Positions 44,344-54,339 of a stretch of 57,158 nucleotides of DNA are shown here, piece by piece (positions within the stretch are counted from its first letter, which is position 1; every line of letters begins with the position of its first letter). The notes below the pieces were generated by a model. The model did no database searches and was not told the DNA's origin. It saw only the letters and a list, made by a program, of their open reading frames with translations. The position numbers were made by a program, and so were the translations under genes. Source of the DNA: Gemmatimonadota bacterium (GTDB taxonomy: Bacteria; Gemmatimonadota; Gemmatimonadetes; Gemmatimonadales; Gemmatimonadaceae). Location: positions 1 to 57,158 of the forward strand of contig QHVE01000017.1 of assembly GCA_003223455.1 (NCBI GenBank), read 5' to 3'.

Positions 44344-46284
44344 TTACTTCTTGGCCTCGTCCACGATCTCGTAGTCCGCCTCCACGACATCGTCCGCCGG
44401 CTTGCCGGACGCGCCGTCCCCCTGTGCCGCACCCGCCTCCGCTCCCGCCTGACCCGCGTCGGGGGTGCTCTGGCTCTGAGCGTAGAACGACTGTCCGGCT
44501 TCGCCGAAGGTCTTGCTCAGCTCCTCCTGCGCAGCGCGAATCTCGTTCATGTCGTCGCCACGGAGCGCCTTCCTCGCACGCTCGACCGACGCCTCGAGGC
44601 GGGTCTTGAGGTCGCCCGGAAGCTTGTCCGACCACTCCTTGGCGTTCTTCTCCACCTCGTACGTCATGCTGTCGAGCCGGTTGCGCGTATCGATCTCGTC
44701 GCGCCGCTTCTTGTCCTCTTCGGCGTTCTTCTCCGCGTCCTTGACCATCCGGTCGATCTCGGCGTCGGAGAGCCCGCTCGAGGCCTCGATGCGGATCTTC
44801 TGCTCCTTGTTCGTCGCCTTGTCCTTCGCGCCGACATGCAGAATGCCGTTCGCGTCGATGTCGAACGTGACCTCGACCTGCGGCATGCCGCGCGGAGCGG
44901 GCGGGATCCCCGTGAGCTGGAACTTGCCGATCGTGCGATTGTCCCGGGCGAGCTCCCGCTCTCCCTGCAGCACGTGAATCTCCACCGTCGTCTGGTTGTC
45001 GTCCGCGGTGCTGAACGTCTCGGACTTCTTGGTCGGGATCGTCGTATTACGGGGAATCAGAACCGTAGTGACCCCACCGAGCGTCTCGATGCCGAGCGAG
45101 AGCGGGGTGACGTCGAGCAGGAGCACGTCCTTCTGCTCGCCCGTGAGCACCGCTCCCTGGACGGCGGCGCCGATCGCCACCACCTCGTCCGGGTTCACAC
45201 CCTTGTTCGGCTCCTTGCCGAAGAACTTCTTGACCTCCTCCTGGATCTTCGGAATGCGCGTCGAGCCGCCGACGAGGAGGACCTCGTCGATGTCCTTCGG
45301 CTCGAGCCCGGCGTCCTTCAACGCCTTGCGCATCGGCTCGATCGTGCGCGTGATGAGGTCGTCGACGAGCTGCTCGAACTTCGCGCGGGTGAGCTGGTAG
45401 TTCAGGTGCTTGGGGCCGCTCTGGTCCGCCGTGATGAAGGGCAGGTTGATGTCCGTCGAGTTCGTGCTCGACAGCTCCATCTTCGCCTTCTCCGCCGCCT
45501 CCTTGAGCCGCTGCAACGCCATCGGGTCCTTCGAGAGGTCGATCCCCTGGTCGCGCTTGAATTCGCCGACGATCCAGTCGATGACGCGCTGATCGAAGTC
45601 GTCGCCCCCGAGATGCGTATCGCCGTTGGTCGACTTCACCTCGAACTGGCGCGAGCCGTCGACGTCGTAGAGCTCGAGCACCGAGATGTCATACGTACCA
45701 CCGCCAAGGTCGAATACGGCGACCTTTTCATCCTTCTTCTTGTCGAGTCCGTACGCGAGCGCCGCCGCGGTGGGCTCATTGATGATGCGCAGCACGTCGA
45801 GGCCGGCAATCTTGCCGGCGTCCTTCGTCGCCTGGCGCTGGGCGTCGTTGAAGTACGCCGGAACCGTGACGACCGCCTTCGAGACCGGCTGGCCGAGGTA
45901 GTCCTCCGCGGTCTGCTTCATCTTCTGCAGGATCATCGCCGAGACTTCGGGCGCGGTATACCGCTTCCCCTGCACCTCGACGGTGGCGACGTCGTTCTGC
46001 CCGCCAAGAACCTTGTATGGAACGCGCTTCTGCTCTTCCTGGACCTCGTTCATCTTGCGGCCCATGAAGCGCTTGATCGAGAAGACGGTGTTCTGTGGGT
46101 TCGTGACGGCCTGACGCTTGGCGACCTGACCGACGAGTCGCTCGCCGTCCTTGGTGAAACCGACGACGGATGGGGTCGTCCTGCCTCCCTCGGCGTTCGG
46201 GATGACGACTGGATCGCCTCCCTCCATGACGGCGACGACCGAATTGGTGGTCCCCAGGTCGATGCCGATGACTTTGTCCGCCAT
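44344..46284 (-). CDS. dnaK: Chaperone DnaK (Hsp70)
   Basis: A 646-residue Hsp70. The N-terminus [18 protein letters not shown] is the phosphate-1 motif, then [15 protein letters not shown], the adenosine motif [13 protein letters not shown], and the substrate-binding beta domain ([15 protein letters not shown]). The C-terminal lid ends [15 protein letters not shown], close to the EEVKD-type tail of bacterial DnaK. No grpE or dnaJ is adjacent. No CIRCE element is visible upstream. A perfect hairpin occurs in the leader at 46311-46331. Confidence 0.98.
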   Translation of the reverse strand: MADKVIGIDLGTTNSVVAVMEGGDPVVIPNAEGGRTTPSVVGFTKDGERLVGQVAKRQAVTNPQNTVFSIKRFMGRKMNEVQEEQKRVPYKVLGGQNDVATVEVQGKRYTAPEVSAMILQKMKQTAEDYLGQPVSKAVVTVPAYFNDAQRQATKDAGKIAGLDVLRIINEPTAAALAYGLDKKKDEKVAVFDLGGGTYDISVLELYDVDGSRQFEVKSTNGDTHLGGDDFDQRVIDWIVGEFKRDQGIDLSKDPMALQRLKEAAEKAKMELSSTNSTDINLPFITADQSGPKHLNYQLTRAKFEQLVDDLITRTIEPMRKALKDAGLEPKDIDEVLLVGGSTRIPKIQEEVKKFFGKEPNKGVNPDEVVAIGAAVQGAVLTGEQKDVLLLDVTPLSLGIETLGGVTTVLIPRNTTIPTKKSETFSTADDNQTTVEIHVLQGERELARDNRTIGKFQLTGIPPAPRGMPQVEVTFDIDANGILHVGAKDKATNKEQKIRIEASSGLSDAEIDRMVKDAEKNAEEDKKRRDEIDTRNRLDSMTYEVEKNAKEWSDKLPGDLKTRLEASVERARKALRGDDMNEIRAAQEELSKTFGEAGQSFYAQSQSTPDAGQAGAEAGAAQGDGASGKPADDVVEADYEIVDEAKK

Positions 46285-46642
46285 TGCTTCCCTCGTTGAT
46301 TGATGTCGGGCGCGGCAGTTGCGCTGCCGCGATCTGCGTCTTGAAGGGGCAAGTCCGGGACCCGATTCGGCGCGTCAAAGTGACAGAGATTTCTCCGCTA
46401 TCGGAGGAAGCCGTGTGACACGGTGACCGATCGTGCCGGAGCAGTGCCCTTCCGGCAGGTGGCGAGCCAGCACGCTGAATAGGGGCCCCCATCCGCCATC
46501 ACCGGGCCCTTCGTCCAACACCTGGAGCGGTGCCTGAACTGGTGGCGAGCGAACTCGTTCTCAGGGCGGTCCCATCGCTGCGGGGGTTGCGAATGCCTCG
46601 GCACGGCTGGACCATGTTGTGCACTGGCGCCCCCGAACCGAC
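46285..46642. other. 358-nt divergent intergenic region, dnaK / rhomboid
   Basis: Both neighbours are transcribed away from this gap, so it must contain at least two promoters. Apart from the leader hairpin at 46311-46331 I see no gene, no CIRCE palindrome and no convincing sigma-32 or sigma-70 pair. Confidence 0.5.
46311..46331 (-). promoter_or_regulatory. Hairpin in the dnaK leader
   Basis: CGCGGCAG at 46311-46318 and CTGCCGCG at 46324-46331 form an 8-bp perfect stem with a 5-nt loop, 27-47 nt upstream of the dnaK start. It is not a CIRCE or ROSE element. It could be a leader structure or an operator. Confidence 0.45.
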
Positions 46643-47431
46643 ATGATCCCACTCAGCGACGAAAACCCTACCCTTCACACGCCGTGGATGACCTGGCTGT
46701 TGATCGGCACCACGGTGGCCGTGTGGATGATCGTCCAGGGGGCGGGGAGCGACGTGCCGCTCGCGACCTCGGTGTGCAATCTCGGGTTGGTGCCCGGCGA
46801 GCTGACCCATCGGGCAGCGATCGGGCTCACGGTGCCGCTCGGGGACGGCGCGTTCTGCATGGTGGACCGGGACCCGATCAACCGGTTCACTCCGCTGCTC
46901 TCCATGTTTCTGCACGGAAGCTGGGGGCACCTGCTCGGCAACATGCTGTTCTTCTGGGTGTTCGGAAACAACATCGAGGACAGCATGGGTCCGGGTCGTT
47001 TCCTGGTGTTCTATCTCCTCTGCGGCCTCGTCGCGGCGGGTGCCCATGTGCTGGTGGATCCCTCCTCACCCGTGCCCACGGTCGGCGCGTCGGGGGCGAT
47101 CTCCGGCATCATGGGGGCATACCTCGTGTTGTACCCGCAGGTTCGGGTCAACATGCTCTTCATCTTCATCATCTTCTTCAAGGTCATCGCCATCCCCGCC
47201 TGGCTGGTACTCCTCTGGTGGTTTGCGGTGCAGATCCTCACCGGACTGCCACAGTTGACGCCGATGCGCCCGGAAGTGTCGGGAGGAGTCGCGGTCTGGG
47301 CGCACGTGGGAGGATTTCTGGCCGGGGTCATCCTGATCAAGGTGTTCGAGAACCGCCGGCTCGTCGCCAAGCGCGACGAGATCCGGGAGATCGAGCACCC
47401 GCATCGGCGGCTGGACCTGCCGCGATTGTAA
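46643..47431 (+). CDS. Rhomboid family intramembrane serine protease
   Basis: A 262-residue polytopic protease with six or more helices. The catalytic dyad is Ser150 (VGASGAISG) and His221 (WAHVGGFLAG), with oxyanion Asn100 in HLLGNMLFFWVFG. The L1-loop region has HGSWGH. A basic C-terminal tail follows. It cleaves transmembrane segments of unknown clients. ATG 46643 is selected over an upstream GTG because it begins the first helix context directly. Confidence 0.94.
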   Translation: MIPLSDENPTLHTPWMTWLLIGTTVAVWMIVQGAGSDVPLATSVCNLGLVPGELTHRAAIGLTVPLGDGAFCMVDRDPINRFTPLLSMFLHGSWGHLLGNMLFFWVFGNNIEDSMGPGRFLVFYLLCGLVAAGAHVLVDPSSPVPTVGASGAISGIMGAYLVLYPQVRVNMLFIFIIFFKVIAIPAWLVLLWWFAVQILTGLPQLTPMRPEVSGGVAVWAHVGGFLAGVILIKVFENRRLVAKRDEIREIEHPHRRLDLPRL

Positions 47432-47507
47432 CGGCCGCCCCTCGCGGTTTGCCCGTCGAGTAGCGGCCGGGTAACTTCGCTCGCATCCCAACCCGCCTGA
47501 CGCCGCC

Positions 47508-48125
47508 ATGCTGAACCGCCTCATCCCGCGCGACGAGCAGTTCTTCGATCTCTTCAACCAGTTGGCGGAACATCTCAAGACGGCGGCGGCGCTCCTCGAT
47601 CGACTCTTCGCGGAGCCGCACAACACCACCGACCTCGTGCGGCAGATCAAGGACATCGAGCACCAGGCCGACGTCCTCACGCTCTCGATCAACACGCGGA
47701 TCGACAAGAGCTTCATCACCCCGATCGACCGCGAGGACATCCACCTGCTGGCCTCACGCCTCGACGACGTGATCGACCGCCTGGACGGCACGGCGCGCCG
47801 CGTGGTGATGCTGCACATCAACGAGGTCCGCGAGCCGGCGCGACGGATGGCGCACGTGATCTGCGAGGCGGCCGAGCACATCGCCACGGCCGTGATGGCG
47901 GTGAAGAAGCCGGCTCTCGTGAGCGCCCAAGCCGCCGAGATCAAGAAGCTCGAGGAAGAGGGCGACGCGATCTATCACGAGGCGGTCGGCGCGCTGTTCG
48001 CCGGCTCCCCCGACCCTCTTGAAGTGATCCGCTGGAAGGAGGTCTACGAGACGCTCGAGATCGCGATCGATCAGTGTATGGGGGTCGCGAACGCGTTGCA
48101 GAGCATCTCCATCAAGAACGCCTGA
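47508..48125 (+). CDS. DUF47/PhoU-like regulator of Pit phosphate transport
   Basis: A 205-residue all-helical protein of the DUF47 family, which is PhoU-related and usually encoded beside Pit transporters. Visible features are FFDLFNQLAEHLKTAAALLDRLF, IKDIEHQADVLTLSINTRI, PIDREDIHLLASRLDDVIDRLD and EEGDAIYHEAVGALF. Conserved Glu/Asp clusters could bind metal. It sits 4 nt before the pit gene, indicating an operon. Confidence 0.92.
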   Translation: MLNRLIPRDEQFFDLFNQLAEHLKTAAALLDRLFAEPHNTTDLVRQIKDIEHQADVLTLSINTRIDKSFITPIDREDIHLLASRLDDVIDRLDGTARRVVMLHINEVREPARRMAHVICEAAEHIATAVMAVKKPALVSAQAAEIKKLEEEGDAIYHEAVGALFAGSPDPLEVIRWKEVYETLEIAIDQCMGVANALQSISIKNA

Positions 48126-48129
48126 CGCC

Positions 48130-49167
48130 GTGATCTGGTACGTCGTCGCGATCGTCGCGATCGCCTTCCTGTTCGACTTCATCAACGGCTTCCACGACTC
48201 GGCGAACTCCATCGCCACGATCGTGGGCACGCGCGTCCTCAACCCGCTTGCCGCGGTGGTCTGGGCCGCGACGTTCAATTTCCTCGCGCTGTTCACCGGC
48301 ACCGTCGCCGTGGCGAAGGCGGTGGGCGGTGGAATGATCGAGCAGAGCATCGTCGATCCGCACGTCATCCTCGGCGGACTGCTCGGCGCGATCGTCTGGA
48401 ACCTGATCACCTGGGTGTACGGCATACCGAGCAGCTCGTCCCACGCGCTGATCGGCGGCTACGCCGGATCGGCGGTGGCCAAGGCGGGGCTCAAGGCGAT
48501 CACGTGGGGCCCCAAGTGGATTCAGACCCTTTCCTTCATCGTGATCTCGCCGGCGGTCGGGTTCCTCGCCGGCTTCGCTTTGATGGTGGCGTGCTACTGG
48601 ATCTTCCGGAAGCTGAACGCGGCGCGCATCGACCGCGTCTTCCGGCCGGCGCAGCTGCTCAGCTCCGCGCTGCTGTCGTATTCGCACGGCGGCAACGACG
48701 CCCAGAAGACGATGGGGATCATCCTCGGTCTGCTGGTGGCGAGCAAGGCGTACTTCGTCGACCAGACGGGGATTCTTCGCCACCTGTACGTCGCCGACAT
48801 GAAGACCATTCCGCGCTGGGTGGAGATCGGTGCGTACTCGATGATCTCGCTCGGTACGCTCTTCGGCGGTTGGCGCATCGTGCACACGATGGGGTCGCGC
48901 ATCACCAAGCTGCGGCCGATCGGCGGCTTCGCGGCGGAGACCGGCGGCGCCATCGCGATCCAGCTCGCCACGCACTGGGGGATCCCGGTGAGCACGACGC
49001 ACACGATCACGGGTGCGATCGTCGGCGTGGGTGCCACGAACCGGCTCTCGGCAGTGCGGTGGGGACTGGCGGGACGCATCGTGTGGGCGTGGATCCTCAC
49101 CATCCCGGCCTCGGCGCTCATGGCGGCACTGTCGTACTGGATCCTGCACACCCTGCGGCCGCTCTAG
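48130..49167 (+). CDS. pit: Low-affinity inorganic phosphate transporter (PiT family)
   Basis: A 345-residue polytopic transporter for metal-phosphate with H+ or Na+. The duplicated PiT signature is seen as FDFINGFHDSANSIAT near residues 15-30 and SYSHGGNDAQKTMGI near 180-194. VSTTHTITGAIVGVG is the second-half repeat. GTG 48130 starts MIWYVVAIVAIAFLFD. It works with the upstream DUF47 protein. Confidence 0.95.
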   Translation: MIWYVVAIVAIAFLFDFINGFHDSANSIATIVGTRVLNPLAAVVWAATFNFLALFTGTVAVAKAVGGGMIEQSIVDPHVILGGLLGAIVWNLITWVYGIPSSSSHALIGGYAGSAVAKAGLKAITWGPKWIQTLSFIVISPAVGFLAGFALMVACYWIFRKLNAARIDRVFRPAQLLSSALLSYSHGGNDAQKTMGIILGLLVASKAYFVDQTGILRHLYVADMKTIPRWVEIGAYSMISLGTLFGGWRIVHTMGSRITKLRPIGGFAAETGGAIAIQLATHWGIPVSTTHTITGAIVGVGATNRLSAVRWGLAGRIVWAWILTIPASALMAALSYWILHTLRPL

Positions 49168-49203
49168 GCAGATCGATCGGAGCGGGAAGCTTTTGCCGTT
49201 GTC

Positions 49204-49251
49204 GATCCGGCCCTTTCCGTCAGATCGCCGTTCCAGATCCGCATTTCGTCG
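49204..49251. repeat. 48-bp dispersed intergenic repeat, copy 2
   Basis: Ungapped match to 39623-39670, 41 of 48 positions. It lies in the gap between pit and pstS, 143 nt before the pstS start and 37 nt after the pit stop. Confidence 0.65.
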
Positions 49252-49289
49252 TTGTCCGAGCACAGCGGCGATCGGCCTTCGTAACGCTC

Positions 49290-49318
49290 TCGTGACGATT
49301 GTCGCGGTTGCGTCACGA
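49290..49318 (+). promoter_or_regulatory. Inverted repeat upstream of pstS, possible phosphate-response operator
   Basis: TCGTGACG at 49290-49297 and CGTCACGA at 49311-49318 form a perfect 8-bp inverted repeat about 75 nt before the pstS start. The region also shows an 11-nt periodicity (TCGTAACGCTC, TCGTGACGATT, then GTCGCGGTTGC, GTCACGATGAC), the spacing known from PhoB boxes, although the consensus match is weak. Confidence 0.45.
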
Positions 49319-49393
49319 TGACCCCGGACCCCTCGGGGCGGGAGCCCGCGAGAATGAGCTTTCCTCTGAACGAAACAACCTCCAGAGGATCTC

Positions 49394-50464
49394 ATGCATC
49401 GATCGCTGTTCGTGCTTGCCGCGCTCTCGCTCGCTTCGGCGTGCGGCGATTCCTCGAAGCAATCGCGTACGGACACCGCTGGCGCGATCGCGCCCTCCAC
49501 GACTTCCGGTGCCGACCTCACGGGAGCGGGTGCGACCTTCCCGAACCCTCTCTATTCGAAATGGTTCGACACGTATGCCGGCAAGACCGGGGTGAAGATC
49601 AACTACCAGTCGATCGGCTCCGGCGGCGGCGTTCGTCAGATCTCCGAGCAGACGGTCGATTTCGGTGCGTCGGACGCACCGATGTCTGACGCGGAGCTCG
49701 CGAAGACCAAGGGCGGTCCGGTGGTGCACATCCCGACCACCGTCGGCGCCGTCACCGTCGTCTACAATCTTCCCGGTGTGTCCACCGGGCTGAAGCTCAC
49801 CGGAGACGTCATCGCGGCGATCTTCCAGGGCCAGATCACCAAGTGGAACGATGCGCGCATCGTCGCGCTCAACTCGGGGGTGACGCTCCCCGCGAGTGAC
49901 GTCCTCGTCGTGCACCGTTCCGACGGGTCGGGGACGACGTACGTGTTCACCGACTACTTGGCGAACGTGAGCCCGGCTTGGGCAACCAAGCCCGGGAAGG
50001 GGAAGGACGTCCAGTGGCCGGTCGGCATCGGCGCCAAGGGCAACGAGGGCGTGGCGGGCCAGGTGAAACAGACGCCGGGAGCGATCGGCTACGTCGAGCT
50101 CGCGTATGCGACGCAGAACAAGCTCACGACCGCCGCCGTGAAGAACGCCGAGGGCGAGTTCGTCGCTCCCTCCATCGAGTCGATCACCGCCGCCGCTGCG
50201 GGCGCTGCGGCGAAGCTGCCGCCGAACACGGACTACCGCGTGTCGATCGTGAATGCGCCGGGCAAGGGGGTGTATCCGATCTCCTCCTTCACCTGGATCA
50301 TCGCGTACACCAAGCAGCAGGACCCCGCCAAGGGGAAGAAATTGACCGATTTCCTCAAGTGGGCGATGACTGACGGACAGGGATTTTCGGCATCCCTGGA
50401 CTACGCCCCCCTGCCGGAGTCGATGCGGACGACGCTGCTCACGAAGATCGAGTCCATCCAGTAG
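49394..50464 (+). CDS. pstS: Phosphate ABC transporter substrate-binding lipoprotein PstS
   Basis: A 356-residue periplasmic phosphate-binding protein. Its lipoprotein signal is MHRSLFVLAALSLASAC (Cys17). LTGAGATFPNPLYSKWF opens the mature domain, with SIGSGGGVRQI, FGASDAPMSD and HRSDGSGTTYVFTDYL forming the phosphate pocket. EGVAGQVKQTPGAIGYVELAYA is the hinge region. It captures phosphate for the PstCAB transporter. It is on the opposite strand from the pstA-pstB-phoU genes, an atypical split. Confidence 0.96.
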   Translation: MHRSLFVLAALSLASACGDSSKQSRTDTAGAIAPSTTSGADLTGAGATFPNPLYSKWFDTYAGKTGVKINYQSIGSGGGVRQISEQTVDFGASDAPMSDAELAKTKGGPVVHIPTTVGAVTVVYNLPGVSTGLKLTGDVIAAIFQGQITKWNDARIVALNSGVTLPASDVLVVHRSDGSGTTYVFTDYLANVSPAWATKPGKGKDVQWPVGIGAKGNEGVAGQVKQTPGAIGYVELAYATQNKLTTAAVKNAEGEFVAPSIESITAAAAGAAAKLPPNTDYRVSIVNAPGKGVYPISSFTWIIAYTKQQDPAKGKKLTDFLKWAMTDGQGFSASLDYAPLPESMRTTLLTKIESIQ

Positions 50465-50585
50465 GGCTCGGCTGCTTTCAGGGCTCCGGGCGTGACCGCC
50501 CTCGCGCGAGGCACGTCCGGAGAGTAGATCGATATCGACGTCCGCCGGAATCCTTCCGGCGGACGTTCGCCTCTCCGCTGCCCCC

Positions 50586-52730
50586 ATGCCCGAGCCGGGA
50601 TCGCCTGCTTCCCTCTATCTCAATCGCGAGCTGAGCTGGCTCGCGTTCAACGCGCGCGTGTTGCACGAAGCGACCGACCCTCGCGTACGGCTGCTCGAGC
50701 GCGTGAAGTTCCTGTCGATCTTCAGCAGCAACCTCGACGAGTACTTCCAGGTGCGCGTCGGTGGCTTGCGGCGCCAGGTGGCATCGGGTGTGGTGCACGG
50801 CACCCCCGACGGGCTCTCTCCCGCCGAGCAGCTCGCGGTGATCCGCGAGCGCGTGGACCAGCTTCTCGACGATCGGCGCCGCTGCCTCGGCGGATTGCTC
50901 GAGGAGCTCGCGCCATTCGGCGTGCGCATCATCGGCATGAGCGAGCTGACGCCGGGCGAGCGTCGCGCGATCGACGAGCAGTTCGAGTCGCAGGTCTTTC
51001 CGGTCCTGACGCCGCTGGCCGTCGACCCGGGGCATCCCTTCCCGTACGTCTCCAACCTCTCGCTGTCGCTCGCCGTCGAGGTGCGCGATCCGGTGCTGGG
51101 GACGGTTCACTTCGCGCGCGTGAAGGTGCCGAAGCGGCTGACGCGCTGGATGCCCGTTCCGGGTCGGCCGCACCAGTTCGTGCCGCTCGAGCACGTGATC
51201 GGCGAGAATCTCGAGGCGCTCTTCCCGGGCATGGAGATCCTCGGCTGGTACGCCTTCCGCGTGACGCGCTACTCCGACCTCGAGTTCACGAACCTCGAGG
51301 AGCCGGAGGATATGCTCGCGACGATCGAGGAGCAGGTGTTCGAGCGTCGGTTCGGTGAGGTGATCCGGCTCGAGCTGCAGGACGACATGCCGGCGCATCT
51401 GCGCACGCTCCTGATCGAGGAGCTCCGTGATGCGGACCTTCCCGCGACGACCGCGCTCACCGAGGCGGACATCGAGGAGGGCGGGCACCTCCTGGACCTG
51501 AGCGATCTGATGGAGCTCGCGGAGCTGGACATGCCGGAGCTTCGCGATCCGCCGTTCGCGAGCAACGTACCGGTGGAGCTGCGCGATCCGCAGCGTTCGA
51601 TCTTCGACGTGATCCGCGAACGCGACCTGCTCGTCCACCATCCGTTCGATTCATTCTCCGCCACCGTCGAGCGGTTCCTGCAGAGCGCCGCCACGGACGA
51701 GCATGTGCTGGCGATCAAGCTGACGCTCTACCGCACCTCAGGCGATACGGCGATCGTGCGCGCGCTGACCGAGGCCGCCGAGCGAGGAAAGCAGGTGGCT
51801 GTTCTGATCGAGCTCAAGGCGCGCGGTGACGAAGCGAACAACATCACGTGGGCGCGCACGCTGGAGGACTACGGCGTGCACGTGGCGTACGGCTCGGCCG
51901 TGCTCAAGACCCACACGAAGACGGCGATGGTCGTGCGGCGGGAACCGGACGGTATCCGCCGGTACGTGCACATCGGGACGGGCAACTACAACTCGCGCAC
52001 CGCACGCCTCTACACCGACGTCGCGCTGTTCACCTGCAGCCCGTCGATCGGAGCCGACGTGAGCGACCTGTTCAACTCACTCACTGGCATCTCTCGCCAG
52101 CGGCTCTACCGCAAGCTCCTCGTGGCGCCGGCGAACATGAAGGAGCGCTTCGTCGAGCTGATCGATCGGGAGTGCCGGCACGCGAGCGCCGGGCGGCGCG
52201 CGCGCATCGTCGGGAAGATGAACGCGCTCGTCGATTCCGACGTCATCGACGCGCTCTACCGCGCGTCGCAGGCGGGGGTGGAGATCGATCTCATCGTGCG
52301 CGGCATCTGCTGCCTGCGCCCGGGATTGGCGAACGTGAGCGACCGCATCCGCGTGATGAGCATCATCGGCCGCTTCCTCGAGCACTCGCGCGTGTGGCAT
52401 TTCCACAATGACGGCAACGACGAGTTCTACATCGGCTCGGCGGACTGGATGCCGCGCAACTTCCAGCGGCGCGTGGAGGCGGCAGTGCCCGTCGAGGCTC
52501 CAGCGCTCCAGGAGCGTCTGCGCAGCCTGCTCGACACCTGCCTCGAGGACAACCGTCAGGCGTGGGATCTCGACGCGGACGGTGGATGGGTGCAGCGCAA
52601 TCCGCAGGGCGAGGTTCGGTCGACGCACGTGCGGCTGCTCGTCGAATCGTGGGGGCGGCCGCTGGAGTCGATGCGAGGGGAGGGAAGCTCGCTCGCCGAC
52701 GTGCCGCTGCGGCAGGCGACCGGCGACTGA
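50586..52730 (+). CDS. ppk: Polyphosphate kinase 1
   Basis: A 714-residue Ppk1 that reversibly polymerises the gamma-phosphate of ATP into polyphosphate. The N-terminus LYLNRELSWLAFNARVLHEA and FSSNLDEYFQVRVGGL are typical. The catalytic His462 is in YVHIGTGNYNSRTARLY and the second conserved His600 is in LEHSRVWHFHN. YIGSADWMPRN follows. The length and order are normal. It is 121 nt downstream of pstS on the same strand, linking uptake to storage. Confidence 0.97.
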   Translation: MPEPGSPASLYLNRELSWLAFNARVLHEATDPRVRLLERVKFLSIFSSNLDEYFQVRVGGLRRQVASGVVHGTPDGLSPAEQLAVIRERVDQLLDDRRRCLGGLLEELAPFGVRIIGMSELTPGERRAIDEQFESQVFPVLTPLAVDPGHPFPYVSNLSLSLAVEVRDPVLGTVHFARVKVPKRLTRWMPVPGRPHQFVPLEHVIGENLEALFPGMEILGWYAFRVTRYSDLEFTNLEEPEDMLATIEEQVFERRFGEVIRLELQDDMPAHLRTLLIEELRDADLPATTALTEADIEEGGHLLDLSDLMELAELDMPELRDPPFASNVPVELRDPQRSIFDVIRERDLLVHHPFDSFSATVERFLQSAATDEHVLAIKLTLYRTSGDTAIVRALTEAAERGKQVAVLIELKARGDEANNITWARTLEDYGVHVAYGSAVLKTHTKTAMVVRREPDGIRRYVHIGTGNYNSRTARLYTDVALFTCSPSIGADVSDLFNSLTGISRQRLYRKLLVAPANMKERFVELIDRECRHASAGRRARIVGKMNALVDSDVIDALYRASQAGVEIDLIVRGICCLRPGLANVSDRIRVMSIIGRFLEHSRVWHFHNDGNDEFYIGSADWMPRNFQRRVEAAVPVEAPALQERLRSLLDTCLEDNRQAWDLDADGGWVQRNPQGEVRSTHVRLLVESWGRPLESMRGEGSSLADVPLRQATGD

Positions 52731-52749
52731 TCGCGCCATCGCCAGCGGC

Positions 52750-54339
52750 TCACTCGTCGTCGAGGGCCACGTCGTTCGAGGAGAACACCGTTCCGTCGGT
52801 GCCTACGATCTCGACCGGTACGCCGGCGACCTTGGCGAGGAGCTGGGACTTCCGATGCGCCCCCCACAGCTCGAGGCGCGGTGCGCCGGCGCCCGTCGCC
52901 GCGGTCGGCGTGATCCGGATCGCGCGCTGGAGCCAGCGAACGCGCAGGTCGTCGACCGTGCCGACGTGCCCGCGGTCGAGCCCGTCCGCGACGCGCAGGA
53001 TCGCCGACAGCCGTACGACCTGATTCCGTAGGCTCCGGTCGAGCTCCCCGAAGTTCCGCTGCCTGCGCTTCGGCGCCGCGCCACGGTGATACCGCGCGAT
53101 GTTGGCGATCAACACCTGCTCGCTGGGTGAGATGCCGAGCAGCTCGGCGTGCACGATCAGATGGTAGGAGTGCTTGTGGTGGCGGTCGTAGTTGATGTGG
53201 TAGCCCACGTCGTGGAGCAGTGCCGCGTCGGCGAGCGTTGCTCGCTCCTCGGGGTGGCAGCCGATGCGCGCGCCGATCGCGTCGAAGAGGCGGAGCGCGA
53301 GGCGTCGAACCTGCGTCGCATGCCCTTCCTCGTAGTGGCAGCGCTCGGCGAACTCTCGCACCGACCGTTCCCGCGCCGCACCGGGGTCCGCGACCGTCGG
53401 CGTCACCCGCGCGAGCTCGAGCAGCAGCCCTTCGCGAATGCCGTAGCGCGACACGGTCATGTCGCGCGACTCGAGGCGGGCGAGCACCTCGGCTGCCACC
53501 GCGAGGCCGGCGACGATGATGTCGGCGCGCTCCGGGTTCAGGCCCGGCACGTCACGACGCTCCGCCGTCGTCATCGCGGCGAGCGAGTCGAGGATGTGCT
53601 CGACGTCGACGCGTGGCACGCTGGTCTCATGCACGTTTCGCGCGGCGAGCATCCCGTGTCGCGCGAGATGCATCGACGCCAGGTTGGTAAACGTGCCCCC
53701 GGAGCCGATGACCTGCGCGCCGCGCCAATCGCGCCGCGCGATGACGTCGCGAAGGCCCCTGCGCACCTCACGCCGCAGCCGCTTGAGCGCCTTCGGCGTT
53801 GCGCCGTCGCGCAGGTGACGCTCCGTGAGCCGGAGCGCGCCGAATGGGAGCGAGATCAGATCGTCCAGCACGCCGTCGGCGGCGAGCGCGAGCTCCAGGG
53901 ACCCGCCGCCGATGTCCATGACCACGGTCCTGCCGGCGCCGAGGTCGAAGTGGGCCAGGGCGCTGAGATAGGACAGTCGCGCCTCGTCCTCGCCGCCGAT
54001 GATCCGGATCGGCAGTCCCGCTTCCTGCCGCACGCGGGCCACGAAGTCGTCGGCGTTGGAGGCGTCGCGCACTGCGCTCGTCGCCACGGCCTCGACGCGC
54101 GTCGCACCGAGCTGACGCGCCAGCGTGGCCATCCGCCCGATCGCTTCGGCCGCGCGCTGCATGGCCGGAGTCCCGAGCAGTCCGGTGCCATCCAGGTCGG
54201 CGCCGAGTCGAGGCGCTTCCTTCATCTCGTCGACGACGGTGATCACGCCGTCGGCCGTCACGTCGGCGACGATCTGGCGGACCGAGTTGGAGCCGACGTC
54301 TATGGCGGCGATGCGGCGGGTGTTGGGGGAGGCGGGCAA
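52750..54339 (-). CDS. ppx: Exopolyphosphatase / guanosine pentaphosphatase (Ppx/GppA)
   Basis: A 529-residue ASKHA phosphatase with a C-terminal HD-type domain. The N-terminus RRIAAIDVGSNSVRQIV is phosphate-1, EAVATSAVRDASN and IGGEDEARLSYLSAL follow, and VVMDIGGGSLELAL is phosphate-2. The HD region reads LLHDVGYHINYDRHHKHS. TTG 54339 is preferred because the upstream in-frame extension to 54423 lies in low-complexity repeat sequence and has no family match. It faces ppk, so synthesis and degradation genes are convergent with a 19-nt gap. Confidence 0.92.
   Translation of the reverse strand: MPASPNTRRIAAIDVGSNSVRQIVADVTADGVITVVDEMKEAPRLGADLDGTGLLGTPAMQRAAEAIGRMATLARQLGATRVEAVATSAVRDASNADDFVARVRQEAGLPIRIIGGEDEARLSYLSALAHFDLGAGRTVVMDIGGGSLELALAADGVLDDLISLPFGALRLTERHLRDGATPKALKRLRREVRRGLRDVIARRDWRGAQVIGSGGTFTNLASMHLARHGMLAARNVHETSVPRVDVEHILDSLAAMTTAERRDVPGLNPERADIIVAGLAVAAEVLARLESRDMTVSRYGIREGLLLELARVTPTVADPGAARERSVREFAERCHYEEGHATQVRRLALRLFDAIGARIGCHPEERATLADAALLHDVGYHINYDRHHKHSYHLIVHAELLGISPSEQVLIANIARYHRGAAPKRRQRNFGELDRSLRNQVVRLSAILRVADGLDRGHVGTVDDLRVRWLQRAIRITPTAATGAGAPRLELWGAHRKSQLLAKVAGVPVEIVGTDGTVFSSNDVALDDE

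Noticed and set aside
46285-46642. CIRCE element upstream of dnaK
   Set aside because: No TTAGCACTC-N9-GAGTGCTAA-like palindrome is present; only an unrelated 8-bp hairpin was found.
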